The translations under genes were made by a program, and so were the position numbers. Shown here one piece after another: positions 9,201 through 17,508 of a DNA stretch of 54,226 nucleotides. Positions within the stretch are counted from its first letter, which is position 1, and every line of letters starts with the position of its first letter. The stretch comes from Rhodocyclaceae bacterium (GTDB taxonomy: Bacteria; Pseudomonadota; Gammaproteobacteria; Burkholderiales; Rhodocyclaceae), in NCBI GenBank assembly GCA_013426785.1, contig JACDZI010000012.1, positions 1 through 54,226 on the forward strand, written 5' to 3'. The notes under the pieces were generated by a model, which was given only the letters and a program-made list of their open reading frames with translations, searched no databases and was not told the origin of the DNA.

Positions 9201-9884
9201 ATGACAGAAAACCGCATTGAATCCTCCCCATCGTCGGATTTACTGGCAAGCTGCGGAAAAACGAAATTCGGTACCGTTCTGGCTGATCCCCCGTGGCAGT
9301 TTATAAACCGAACAGGGAAAGTGGCCCCGGAACATAAACGGCTTTCTCGCTATGGCACGATGGGTGTCGCCGACATTTGCAGGCTACCGGTATCCGAACT
9401 CGTCGCTGAAACTTCCCACCTTTACCTCTGGGTACCCAATGCCCTGCTGCCAGAGGGATTGCAAGTTTTATCGGCATGGGGGTTCGCATACAAGACAAAC
9501 ATTGTTTGGCACAAAGTCCGCAGGGACGGCGAACCGGACGGCAGGGGTGTCGGATTCTATTTTCGAAACACCACAGAATTGTTGTTGTTCGGAACACGAG
9601 GAAAGAACGCTCGCACCCTCTCGCCAGGCAGGCGTCAGGTCAATGTTCTCCGAACCAGAAAGCGCGAACACTCTAGAAAACCGGACGAAACCTACGGCAT
9701 CATTGAATCCTGTAGCTTTGGTCCATTTCTCGAACTTTTCGCACGCGGTTCGCGGCTGGGCTGGACTGCATGGGGAAATCAGGCGGATGAATATGTACCT
9801 ACCTGGCCGACATATGCAAATCATTCTGCCGCAGATCGCCTTCGACTTCTGCACGGCCTATCCTTCGCCGGAGATGTCTTATGA
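9201..9884 (+). CDS. MT-A70 family DNA N6-adenine methyltransferase
   Basis: A 227-residue protein. FGTVLADPPWQF carries the DPPW catalytic motif of the MT-A70 class, followed by SHLYLWVPNALLPEGLQVLSAWGF and the late FLELFARGSRLGWTAWGN motif that helps bind AdoMet. MT-A70 enzymes in restriction systems methylate adenine N6. Start at 9201, two bases after the stop of the nuclease gene. Its stop overlaps the next start (ATGA, 9881-9884). This is the protecting enzyme of the cassette inserted between pyrB and pyrC'. Confidence 0.88.
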   Translation: MTENRIESSPSSDLLASCGKTKFGTVLADPPWQFINRTGKVAPEHKRLSRYGTMGVADICRLPVSELVAETSHLYLWVPNALLPEGLQVLSAWGFAYKTNIVWHKVRRDGEPDGRGVGFYFRNTTELLLFGTRGKNARTLSPGRRQVNVLRTRKREHSRKPDETYGIIESCSFGPFLELFARGSRLGWTAWGNQADEYVPTWPTYANHSAADRLRLLHGLSFAGDVL

Positions 9885-10366
9885 AAGTATCGGAGATGTT
9901 TTCTTATGTGAATGGACTGGAGTATTTGACTGTTCGGCAAGCTGCGCTTTGGGCAGAAATTCACGAAGCTGTTTCGATAACCCAATGGCACTGTTCGACA
10001 AATTTGCGGCCCTTCGAGATTTCACCAACCCACGAATTCGATATAGCGGCACTGAGGAACATGTTTGTTGATAAGTTGATGGAGTCTGGTTGGGGTCATT
10101 TCGGCAATGATTGGTTTGAGAAGCGCAGGGTGGCGGTTCATTTTTTTCCGCAACAGATTTCCTCTCATGCTCTCGATACGGCTTCCGAGGGAGTAGCAAT
10201 CTATCTGAGCGACGACATAGATGTTGGCATTGAAATACTCCCTGTTAGCTCGTTGCAAAGCCGTATGGGCGGAGGTGCATATTTCGAACATGCGCGAGCG
10301 AACCTTAGCTGCGGTCGAGGAAGGCTACCTGCCATTCCGTTGGTGCTAGTCGGAGTTTCAGCATGA
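9881..10366 (+). CDS. Unidentified third gene of the restriction-modification cassette, possible PD-(D/E)XK nuclease
   Basis: A 161-residue protein that I do not recognise with certainty. The C-terminal third, DIDVGIEILPVSSLQSRMGGGAYFEHA followed by GRGRLPAIPLVLVGV, has the acidic strand and following helix typical of type II nucleases of the PD-(D/E)XK fold. It could be a second restriction enzyme, a second nuclease subunit, or a specificity factor for the gene at 8557. Its ATG overlaps the methyltransferase stop and its own stop overlaps the pyrC' start (ATGA, 10363-10366). Composition is AT-richer than the pyr genes, like its two neighbours. Confidence 0.6.
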   Translation: MKVSEMFSYVNGLEYLTVRQAALWAEIHEAVSITQWHCSTNLRPFEISPTHEFDIAALRNMFVDKLMESGWGHFGNDWFEKRRVAVHFFPQQISSHALDTASEGVAIYLSDDIDVGIEILPVSSLQSRMGGGAYFEHARANLSCGRGRLPAIPLVLVGVSA

Positions 10367-11652
10367 AAATTTCCATCCAGAACGGTCGCGTCATCGACCC
10401 GGCCAGCGGTCTGGACCGGCCCGCCAGTGTCTTCATCGCCGACGGCAAAATAGTCGGCGCTGGCGAGACGGCACCCGGCGGTTTCCGCGCCGAGGGTGTC
10501 ATCGATGCGGGCGGCTGCATCGTCTGCCCCGGCCTGATCGACCTGTCGGCGCGCCTGCGCGAGCCCGGCTTCGAATACAAGGCCACGCTGGAATCCGAGA
10601 TGGCGGCGGCCGCCGCCGGCGGAGTGACGCGCCTGGTCTGCCCGCCCGACACCGATCCGCCGCTCGACGAGCCGGGCCTGGTCGAAATGCTCAAATACCG
10701 CGCACGCCAGCCCGGCTTCGCCCATGTGCATCCGCTCGGTGCACTGACGATGGGGCTGGCCGGCCAGCGCCTCACCGAGATGGCCGAACTGGCCGAGGCC
10801 GGCTGCATCGCCTTCGGCCAGGCCAATGCCAGCATCGTCGATACCCAGGTGTTGTTGCGCGCGATGCAGTACGCCGCCACCTTCGGCTTTTCCGTCTGGC
10901 TGCATCCGCAGGATGCCCATCTGGGCAGGAACGGTGTCGCACATGACGGTGCGGTCGCCGCGCGACTCGGTCTGGCGGGAATTCCCGTCATCGCCGAAAC
11001 CGTCGCCCTGGCGACCTATCTGCAACTGACGCGCGAAACCGGCGTGCGGCTGCACATTCGCCGTCTTTCGTCCGCGGCCGGGCTTGAACTGATCCGCGCC
11101 GCACGGGCCAGCGGTCTCCCGGTGACTTGCGACATCACGGTGAACCACTTGCATCTGTGCGATGACGATATCGGCTACTTCGATGCCCATGCCCGTCTCG
11201 ACCCGCCCCTGCGCAGCACTGCCGACCGCGCCGCGCTTGCCGCCGGCCTGGCCGATGGCAGCATCGACGTGCTCTGCTCCGATCACACCCCCGTCGATGA
11301 CGACGCCAAGCAGGTGCCGTTTGCGGAGGCTGAAGCCGGCGCCACCGGACTCGAATTGCTGCTGCCGCTTACACTGAAATGGGCCAACGAAAACCAGTTG
11401 CCGCTCACCACGGCACTGGCCAAGATCACCAGCGACCCGGCGCGCATCCTCGGGCTGGAATGCGGCCGCATCGCCGTAGACAGCCCCGCCGACCTGTGCA
11501 TCTTCGATCCGGCCACGGCCGTCACGGTCAGCCGCGAGCGGCTGAAGAGCCAGGGCAAGAATACACCCTTCCTCGGCCACGGCCTCGCCGGCGAGGTGCG
11601 CTACACCTTGATCGGCGGGCATCTCGCCTACGCGGCCGATCGGCTGCTGTGA
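10363..11652 (+). CDS. pyrC': Dihydroorotase-like non-catalytic subunit of aspartate transcarbamoylase (PyrC')
   Basis: A 429-residue amidohydrolase-fold protein of dihydroorotase length. Active enzymes have H-x-H in the motif D-x-H-x-H-x-R-E-P; here it reads LIDLSARLREPG, so both metal histidines are gone. Later positions are also changed (RRLSSAAGLEL where active enzymes have a histidine), while CSDHTP is retained. This matches the inactive pseudo-dihydroorotases that assemble with PyrB in Pseudomonas-type aspartate transcarbamoylase, so a structural role is inferred and an active PyrC should lie elsewhere. A near-exact copy of the dispersed element encodes KIVGAGETA at residues 29-37. The stop overlaps the next start by one base. 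Confidence 0.93.
   Translation: MKISIQNGRVIDPASGLDRPASVFIADGKIVGAGETAPGGFRAEGVIDAGGCIVCPGLIDLSARLREPGFEYKATLESEMAAAAAGGVTRLVCPPDTDPPLDEPGLVEMLKYRARQPGFAHVHPLGALTMGLAGQRLTEMAELAEAGCIAFGQANASIVDTQVLLRAMQYAATFGFSVWLHPQDAHLGRNGVAHDGAVAARLGLAGIPVIAETVALATYLQLTRETGVRLHIRRLSSAAGLELIRAARASGLPVTCDITVNHLHLCDDDIGYFDAHARLDPPLRSTADRAALAAGLADGSIDVLCSDHTPVDDDAKQVPFAEAEAGATGLELLLPLTLKWANENQLPLTTALAKITSDPARILGLECGRIAVDSPADLCIFDPATAVTVSRERLKSQGKNTPFLGHGLAGEVRYTLIGGHLAYAADRLL
10447..10472 (+). repeat. Dispersed element, 1 mismatch, inside pyrC'
   Basis: An A-rich lead, then GTCGGCGCTGGCGAGACGGC at 10453-10472. Read in frame it gives GAGETA within a surface beta-hairpin region near residue 32. The host protein appears of normal length, so the copy replaces ordinary sequence and is not an extra insertion. 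Confidence 0.75.
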
Positions 11653-11990
11653 TGGGCACGATCGTCACTTTCAAATCCGCCGCCAGCGCGGATGTCATCT
11701 ACTTCGGCGATGTGGCAAAGCGCATGATGGAACTGATGGGCAAGGGCATTGTCGACCAGGGCATCGTCACCGTCGAGCAGTTGCCGGACGCCATCGCCCG
11801 CCTCAAGGCCGCCATTGAGGCCGACAAAGCCCGGCACCGTGAGCAGGTGCTGGCAGAAGAACCCGTCATGGAAGTCGCCGAGGGTGGCAGCAAGCGCCCA
11901 CGCGTCAGCCTGACGCAACGTGCGCTACCACTGCTCTCAATGCTTGAGGAATCGCTGGCTGAGAAGAAACCCGTCGTCTGGGGCGTCTAG
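11652..11990 (+). CDS. DUF1840 family protein
   Basis: A 112-residue protein beginning MGTIVTFKSAASADVIYFGDVAKRMMELMGK and containing the conserved G-I-V-T-V-E-Q-L-P-D-A-I-x-x-L segment of DUF1840, a small betaproteobacterial family of unknown function. The ATG shares its A with the pyrC' stop (TGATG at 11650-11654), so it is the last gene of the pyr operon. It ends four bases inside the convergent downstream gene. Confidence 0.85.
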   Translation: MGTIVTFKSAASADVIYFGDVAKRMMELMGKGIVDQGIVTVEQLPDAIARLKAAIEADKARHREQVLAEEPVMEVAEGGSKRPRVSLTQRALPLLSMLEESLAEKKPVVWGV

Positions 11991-12562
11991 AAAAACTCGA
12001 TCTCGCCGCCGGAATCCTGCATTTCCTGCATACGCGCTTCTTTGTAGGTATTCAGGGCTTCCTCGACGGTTGCGCCGTTGAGCACCGATTCGAACATCGC
12101 GCGCTCTTCTTCCATGGTGTATTTGGCAATGATCTGGTCCTGCAGGCCCTTCCACTCCTGCGGGTTGTAGAGCCGCCGCTGGTCGGACACCAGCCGGGAC
12201 AGGTTCGCGAGGCCATGGCACACATGGTCGAGGCGCTGCGCCAACTTGTCGTAAAACTGGAAGGCGACGATGGCCTGATGTACCTTGCTGGCCACCAACC
12301 GGGTGTTGTCCTGGATTTCGGCCTTGACCAGCCCGTTGCCGACGGTATCGGGCAGGGTGCCGATGGCAGCATCAATCACTTGCAGGGTTTCGGCGAGGGA
12401 GGTGAAGGTATCCGTCAGTACATCCACCGAACTGGTCGAATCACGCATGGCCGCCTCGACCTGGCCGGCGGCCAGTTCGAGCATCAGCACAGTCTCGCGG
12501 ACCTGGCTCCAGTCGAGGTCGGGGGCATGGGCACGCGTGCCGCGCAGGGCGTCTTCACTCAT
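11987..12562 (-). CDS. Conserved hypothetical helical protein, CheZ-like in appearance
   Basis: A 191-residue, strongly helical protein. The segment IVAFQFYDKLAQRLDHVCHGLANLSRLV resembles the helical bundle of CheZ-type phosphatases, but the diagnostic CheZ catalytic region is not convincingly present. The later QEWKGLQDQIIAKYTMEEERAMFESVL is, from memory, typical of a family annotated only as hypothetical in betaproteobacteria. No chemotaxis genes adjoin it, apart from a receptor remnant 30 kb away. Function left open. Confidence 0.65.
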   Translation of the reverse strand: MSEDALRGTRAHAPDLDWSQVRETVLMLELAAGQVEAAMRDSTSSVDVLTDTFTSLAETLQVIDAAIGTLPDTVGNGLVKAEIQDNTRLVASKVHQAIVAFQFYDKLAQRLDHVCHGLANLSRLVSDQRRLYNPQEWKGLQDQIIAKYTMEEERAMFESVLNGATVEEALNTYKEARMQEMQDSGGEIEFF

Positions 12563-12597
12563 CTGATTACCCTTCCAAAAGTTAGGGCGATATTACC

Positions 12598-13059
12598 TCA
12601 GTGCGCCTTGCCGATGAAGGAGATGGGGAAGACTGCCTCCGGCCCGGCGGCCTGGCTCGGCGCGTGCTCGTAATCGGGCAGTTGTGCCTCGATACCGCTG
12701 GCGCGCACCAGCTTCTGGATCAGGATCTGCACCTGCTCGTCGAGCCAGTTCGGCTCGTAGTGGGTGGGCATGAAACGCAACTCGCGCACGCTGTCCGGCA
12801 GTTCCTCGGGCACGATCACTTCGTTGGCGGCGTAGGCATTGGAGAAGAACGGGCCAGCGATGAAGCGCACCTGCCAGTCACCTTCCCCGTCCGGTTCGAT
12901 GATGAAGATGCGCGCACCTTCGGCAGTCTGTTGCTCGTCGTCGGTCCGCTCGCCGAAAACCGGCATGGCGACAAAGACCGGCTGGCCTTTCTGCATCACG
13001 TGGGCCACGGCTTCCCTGAAGGACAGGCGACCATCGCCAACTTTATCTGTTTCGCTCAT
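12598..13059 (-). CDS. Conserved hypothetical protein
   Basis: A 153-residue soluble protein that I do not recognise. It contains no obvious signal peptide, membrane segment or cofactor motif. Recognisable landmarks are GQPVFVAMPVFGERTDDEQ, RFIAGPFFSNAYAANEVIVPEELPD and MPTHYEPNWLDEQVQ. The start at 13059 (MSETDK) is chosen for the GAGGAG ribosome binding site a few bases upstream; an in-frame extension to 13143 overlaps metH and looks spurious. It lies just downstream of metH on the same strand. Confidence 0.7.
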   Translation of the reverse strand: MSETDKVGDGRLSFREAVAHVMQKGQPVFVAMPVFGERTDDEQQTAEGARIFIIEPDGEGDWQVRFIAGPFFSNAYAANEVIVPEELPDSVRELRFMPTHYEPNWLDEQVQILIQKLVRASGIEAQLPDYEHAPSQAAGPEAVFPISFIGKAH

Positions 13060-13079
13060 TTTTTCTCCTCGGTTTGGGG

Positions 13080-16000
13080 TTACAGCAGGGGGGCGAGCCA
13101 TTTTTCGGCTTCTGGAATGCTGATGTTGGCGCGTGCCGACCAATCTTCAAGCTGGTCGCGGCCGATTTTCGTGATGGCGAAATACTTCGCCTGCGGGTGG
13201 GCGAAATAAAAGCCCGCGACTGAAGCAGCCGGCGTCATGGCGAAGTTTTCGGTTAGGCCCATGCCGGCATTGCCCGGCGGGTCGAGCAGGTCGAACAAGG
13301 CCTGTTTGACCATGTGGTCGGGGCAGGCTGGATAACCGGGCGCCGGGCGGATGCCCTGGTATTTTTCGGCAATCAGATCACCAAGGCTGAGACGCGCAGG
13401 ATTTTCCCTCTCTCGTCCATAACCCCAGTCGTCGATGCGCACACGCTCGTGCAGCCATTCGGTAGCGGCTTCGGCCAGCCGATCGGCCAGCGACTTCAGC
13501 ATGATCGCGTGGTAGTCGTCGTGCTGGGCAGCGAATTCTGCCAGCTTCGCCTCGATGCCGATGCCCGCCGTGACGGCGAAGGTGCCGATGTAATCTGCCG
13601 TCCCGCCAGCGCCGACTTTTGGTGCAATGAAATCGGCAAGGCAGAGATTGGGCTGGTCACTGGGCCGCTCGTGCTGCTGGCGCAGGCCGTGCCAAGTCAT
13701 CGCTACGGAGTCGCGCGTCTCATCGTTGTAAATCTCGATATCGTCGCCGACGGAATTCGCCGGGAACAAGCCAAACACTGCATTGGCGGTCAGCCAGTTT
13801 TCATCGACGATCTTCCGCAACATCGCCTGCGCATCGGCAAAAACCGAGCGTGCCTGCTCGCCGACCACGGCGTCGTCCAGCAGGTGCGGATAGCGGCCGT
13901 GCAGGTCCCAGGTCTGGAAGAAGGGCGTCCAGTCGATGTAGCGGGCCAGCGTTTCCAGGTCGATTTTGCACAGCGGGCGAATGCCCGGCCGGCGCGGCTT
14001 GAACGGTGAAAAGTCGAGGGTTTTCTTGTTGGCGCGCGCGGCTGCCAGCGTCAGCAGCTTCACGCCCTGCTTGCCGGCATGCTGTTCGCGCACCTTGGCG
14101 TAGTCGACGGCGATTTCGTCCTTGTAGCCGGCGGCATGGTCGATCGACAGCAACTTGGTAACGACGCCGACCGCGCGCGAGGCATCCGGCACATAGACCA
14201 CCGTACCTTGGTAATTGGGCGCGATCTTGATCGCGGTGTGAGCGCGGCTGGTGGTCGCCCCGCCGATCAGCAGCGGCGCGCTGAAACCCTGGCGCTGCAT
14301 CTCGCTGGCGACATGACTCATCTCTTCCAGCGAGGGCGTGATCAGGCCCGACAGGCCTACCGCATCGGCGTTGTGTTCGCGCGCGGCATGCAGGATCTTG
14401 TCCGGCGCAACCATCACGCCGAGGTCGACAATCTCGTAGCCATTGCAGGCCAGCACCACGCCGACGATATTCTTGCCGATGTCATGCACGTCGCCCTTGA
14501 CGGTGGCGAGCACGATCTTGCCTTTGGTCGCCGCGCCGGTGCGCAGCTTTTCTTCCTCGATGTAGGGCACGAGGTGGGCGACGGCCTGCTTCATGACGCG
14601 TGCCGATTTCACCACCTGCGGCAGGAACATCTTGCCGGCGCCAAACAGGTCACCGACCGCATTCATGCCGGCCATCAGCGGCCCTTCGATCACATGCAGC
14701 GGCGGCTTGCCATTGGCGGCGAGTGCCGCGCGGCATTCCTCGGTGTCGGTGACGACGTATTCGGTGATACCGCGCACCATGGCATGTTCGAGGCGTTTCT
14801 CGACCGGCCACTCGCGCCAGGAGAGATCCTGCACCTGCTCTTTTGCGGAACCCTTTACCGAAGTCGCGAACTCGACCAGCGCATCGCCCGGACTTTGGCC
14901 AGATGAGGGCTTGCGATTGAGCACCACGTCCTCGACCTTCTCGCGCAGCACCGGATCGAGCTGGTCATACACGCCCAGCTGGCCGGCGTTGACGATGCCC
15001 ATGGTGAGGCCGGCCTGGATGGCGTGGTAGAGGAAAACGGTATGGATCGCCTCGCGCACCGGCTCGTTGCCGCGGAACGAAAAGCTCACATTAGAGATGC
15101 CGCCGGAGATATTGGCGTGCGGCAGATTGGCGCGAATCCAGCGGCAGGCTTCGATGAAATCGACCGCGTAGTTGTCGTGCTCGGCGATGCCGGTGGCAAT
15201 CGCAAACACGTTCGGGTCGAAGATGATGTCCTCGGCCGGGAAGCCGTCGGCAACCAACAGATCGTAGGCACGCTTGCAGATGTCGATCTTGCGTTGGTAG
15301 GTATCGGCCTGACCGGCTTCGTCGAAGGCCATGACGATGACGGCGGCACCGAGCCGGCGGGCCTTGCGCGCCTGTTCGAGAAACTTGGCTTCGCCTTCCT
15401 TCATCGAGATGGAGTTGACGATGCCCTTGCCCTGCGCGCACTTCAGGCCGGCCTCGATCACTTCCCATTTCGAAGAGTCGAACATCAGCGGCACGCGCGA
15501 AATGTCGGGCTCGCTGGCAACGAGGTTGGTGAAGCGCACCATGGCGGCTCGGCCATCGAGCATTGCCTCGTCCATGTTGATATCGACGATTTGGGCACCA
15601 CCCTCGACCTGCTGGCGTGCGACGGTCAGCGCGTCGTCGAGACGGCCTTCGAGGATCATCTTCGCGAAGGCGCGCGAGCCAGTGACATTGGTACGCTCGC
15701 CGACGTTCACGAACAGCGAGTTAGCACCGATGTTGCAGGGCTCCAGCCCGGATAGTCTTAATGAAAGGTCGGCGCTGGCAGGACGGCGGGGGGGAATGTT
15801 TTTCAGTGTCTCGGCGATGGCCTTGATATGGTCGGGCGAAGTACCGCAGCAGCCACCAGCGATGTTGAGCAGGCCGTCGCGCGCCCAGCCTGCCAGTTCG
15901 TCGGCCAGCATCTGCGGCGTCTCGTCGTAGCTGCCGAAGGCGTTAGGCAGGCCGGCATTGGGGTGCGCAGAGACGAAGCAATCGGCGACCCGGCCGATTT

Positions 16001-16775
16001 CCTCGACGTACTGGCGCAGTTCTTTCGCACCAAGGGCGCAGTTGAGGCCGAAGGACAGCGGCCGGGCGTGGCGCAGCGAATTCCAGAAAGCTTCCGCCGT
16101 CTGGCCCGAGAGCGTGCGACCCGAAGCGTCGGTGATGGTGCCGGAGATCATTACCGGCCAGCGGCGGCCGGCATTGTCGAAAAACTGCTCGATGGCGTAG
16201 AGCGCCGCCTTGGCGTTGAGCGTGTCGAAGATCGTTTCGACCAGCAGGATGTCGGCGCCGCCTTCGACCAGTCCACGCACCGATTCCGTGTAGTCGGCCA
16301 CCAGTGCGTCGAAGCTGACATTGCGGAAACCAGGATCGTTGACGTCCGGCGACAGCGAGCAGGTACGCGAGGTCGGGCCGAGCACGCCGGCGACGAAGCG
16401 TGGCTTGTCGGGCGTCGAAAACTGGTCCGCCACTTCGCGGGCCAGTCGTGCTCCGGCGACATTCAACTCATAAGCCAGTTCTTCCAGGCCATATTCGGCC
16501 TGCGAAACGCGCGTGGCATTGAAAGTATTCGTTTCGAGGATGTCGGCGCCGGCTGCCAAGTATTCGGCATGGATACCACCGATCACGTCCGGCCGCGTCA
16601 GGCACAGCAGGTCGTTGTTGCCCTTGAGGTCCTTGGCATGGGCTGCAAACCGTTCGCCGCGATAGTCGGCCTCAACCAGATTGTGCCGCTGCACCATGGT
16701 GCCCATGGCGCCGTCGAGGATGAGGATGCGCTGCGCGAGCAGGTCGCGCAATGCGCCGGAGCGGTCTGGTTGCAT
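13080..16775 (-). CDS. metH: Cobalamin-dependent methionine synthase
   Basis: A 1231-residue, full-length MetH. The homocysteine domain comes first ([11 protein letters not shown]; zinc cysteines in FGLNCALG and [11 protein letters not shown]). The methyltetrahydrofolate domain follows ([14 protein letters not shown]). The cobalamin cap and binding domain has D-V-H-D-I-G-K-N at about residues 750-760, and the reactivation domain is C-terminal (PGYPACPDH). It methylates homocysteine with methyl-B12. The dispersed element occurs twice: near residues 330-336 in the linker after the homocysteine domain, and exactly at residues 1052-1059 (KVGAGGTA) in a loop before [11 protein letters not shown]. 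The 80 bases upstream leave no room for a cobalamin riboswitch. Confidence 0.97.
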   Translation of the reverse strand: MQPDRSGALRDLLAQRILILDGAMGTMVQRHNLVEADYRGERFAAHAKDLKGNNDLLCLTRPDVIGGIHAEYLAAGADILETNTFNATRVSQAEYGLEELAYELNVAGARLAREVADQFSTPDKPRFVAGVLGPTSRTCSLSPDVNDPGFRNVSFDALVADYTESVRGLVEGGADILLVETIFDTLNAKAALYAIEQFFDNAGRRWPVMISGTITDASGRTLSGQTAEAFWNSLRHARPLSFGLNCALGAKELRQYVEEIGRVADCFVSAHPNAGLPNAFGSYDETPQMLADELAGWARDGLLNIAGGCCGTSPDHIKAIAETLKNIPPRRPASADLSLRLSGLEPCNIGANSLFVNVGERTNVTGSRAFAKMILEGRLDDALTVARQQVEGGAQIVDINMDEAMLDGRAAMVRFTNLVASEPDISRVPLMFDSSKWEVIEAGLKCAQGKGIVNSISMKEGEAKFLEQARKARRLGAAVIVMAFDEAGQADTYQRKIDICKRAYDLLVADGFPAEDIIFDPNVFAIATGIAEHDNYAVDFIEACRWIRANLPHANISGGISNVSFSFRGNEPVREAIHTVFLYHAIQAGLTMGIVNAGQLGVYDQLDPVLREKVEDVVLNRKPSSGQSPGDALVEFATSVKGSAKEQVQDLSWREWPVEKRLEHAMVRGITEYVVTDTEECRAALAANGKPPLHVIEGPLMAGMNAVGDLFGAGKMFLPQVVKSARVMKQAVAHLVPYIEEEKLRTGAATKGKIVLATVKGDVHDIGKNIVGVVLACNGYEIVDLGVMVAPDKILHAAREHNADAVGLSGLITPSLEEMSHVASEMQRQGFSAPLLIGGATTSRAHTAIKIAPNYQGTVVYVPDASRAVGVVTKLLSIDHAAGYKDEIAVDYAKVREQHAGKQGVKLLTLAAARANKKTLDFSPFKPRRPGIRPLCKIDLETLARYIDWTPFFQTWDLHGRYPHLLDDAVVGEQARSVFADAQAMLRKIVDENWLTANAVFGLFPANSVGDDIEIYNDETRDSVAMTWHGLRQQHERPSDQPNLCLADFIAPKVGAGGTADYIGTFAVTAGIGIEAKLAEFAAQHDDYHAIMLKSLADRLAEAATEWLHERVRIDDWGYGRERENPARLSLGDLIAEKYQGIRPAPGYPACPDHMVKQALFDLLDPPGNAGMGLTENFAMTPAASVAGFYFAHPQAKYFAITKIGRDQLEDWSARANISIPEAEKWLAPLL
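13597..13620 (-). repeat. Dispersed 24-bp element, exact copy inside metH
   Basis: The reverse complement is AAAA plus the exact core. In the metH frame it encodes KVGAGGTA at residues 1052-1059, in the loop between LADFIAP and DYIGTFAV, a place where MetH proteins vary in length and sequence. Confidence 0.9.
15764..15787 (+). repeat. Dispersed element, 1 mismatch, inside metH
   Basis: AAAG then GTCGGCGCTGGCAGGACGGC. On the metH strand it encodes RPASADL at residues about 330-336, in the linker between the homocysteine and folate domains. Confidence 0.8.
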
Positions 16776-16855
16776 GGGAATGGTGACAGAGGGATTGACT
16801 GGGGGAAAATTCTAGCTTGAAATGCTTTTCCCTAAGCCCTACCACGGAGACCACC

Positions 16856-17248
16856 ATGGACCACCTGACGCCGAAGGAAGCTGCCCAGTTTTTGCAGGAC
16901 AACCCGAAAGCACTGTTCGTGGATTGCCGCAGCGAGATGGAATTCCTGTTCGTCGGCCATCCCGCCGGGGCGCTGCATGTGGCCTGGAACGACGGCCCGG
17001 ACTGGGACATCAACCCCCATTTCGTCGGCGAAGTGAAGAAGTTCGCCGGCAGCACGCACGACCGCCCGGTGGTGCTGATCTGCCGTTCCGGCAACCGCTC
17101 GGTGGATGCCGGCCTGGCCTTGGAGGCAGCCGGCTTCACGCGCATCTACAACGTGCTGCACGGCTTCGAGGGTGAGTTGGATGACCACCATCATCGCGGT
17201 TCGCAGAACGGCTGGCGCTACGACAGCCTGCCTTGGGAACAGTGCTGA
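16856..17248 (+). CDS. Rhodanese-like sulfurtransferase
   Basis: A 130-residue single rhodanese domain. The active-site loop VLICRSGNRS carries the catalytic cysteine C76, and the N-terminal FVDCRSEMEF and late LHGFEGELDDHHHRG are typical of small cytoplasmic rhodaneses. It probably moves sulfane sulfur; the acceptor is unknown. The ATG at 16856 has ACGGAG upstream. It is divergent from metH with 80 bases between starts. Confidence 0.88.
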   Translation: MDHLTPKEAAQFLQDNPKALFVDCRSEMEFLFVGHPAGALHVAWNDGPDWDINPHFVGEVKKFAGSTHDRPVVLICRSGNRSVDAGLALEAAGFTRIYNVLHGFEGELDDHHHRGSQNGWRYDSLPWEQC

Positions 17249-17318
17249 GCTGGTTGAGCTGTCCCGGCTTTACCACGGCACTCCGCAGCGGGTGACGAAT
17301 TCCCCTATGGCGTGGTTC

Positions 17319-17335
17319 TGCATCACATTGGTGCA
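17319..17335 (+). promoter_or_regulatory. NtrC-binding box
   Basis: TGCATCACATTGGTGCA, an imperfect palindrome matching the NtrC pattern TGCAC-N7-GTGCA closely. It begins 112 bases upstream of the sigma-54 promoter at 17431, a normal enhancer distance. Confidence 0.72.
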
Positions 17336-17430
17336 ACCCGCACCAGCTTAGCGCAGCCGGGCGGCAGCCGGAAATGTGTGGGAAATCGATTTAATTCATA
17401 TTAATCATTTGGTTGAGGTCGTCATGTTGA

Positions 17431-17447
17431 TTGGCACCAATTCTGCT
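17431..17447 (+). promoter_or_regulatory. Sigma-54 promoter of the guanidine/urea operon
   Basis: TTGGCACCAATTCTGCT. The invariant GG and GC are separated by exactly 10 bases, as sigma-54 requires, and the -24 half (TTGGCAC) is perfect. It lies 61 bases before the start codon of the ABC binding-protein gene. With the NtrC box upstream it implies nitrogen-limitation control. Confidence 0.75.
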
Positions 17448-17508
17448 ATTGCTTTGACGCAGACAGTATTACGCCCGATCAATTCAGTAACACTAACAGG
17501 AGTCGACC

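Noticed and set aside
16776-16855. Possible cobalamin riboswitch upstream of metH
   Set aside because: Only 80 bases separate metH from the divergent rhodanese, too short for the aptamer, and no B12-box-like sequence is visible.
17249-17508. Guanidine-I (ykkC) riboswitch ahead of the guanidine operon
   Set aside because: None of the conserved ykkC core segments could be recognised by eye; an NtrC/sigma-54 arrangement explains the region better.
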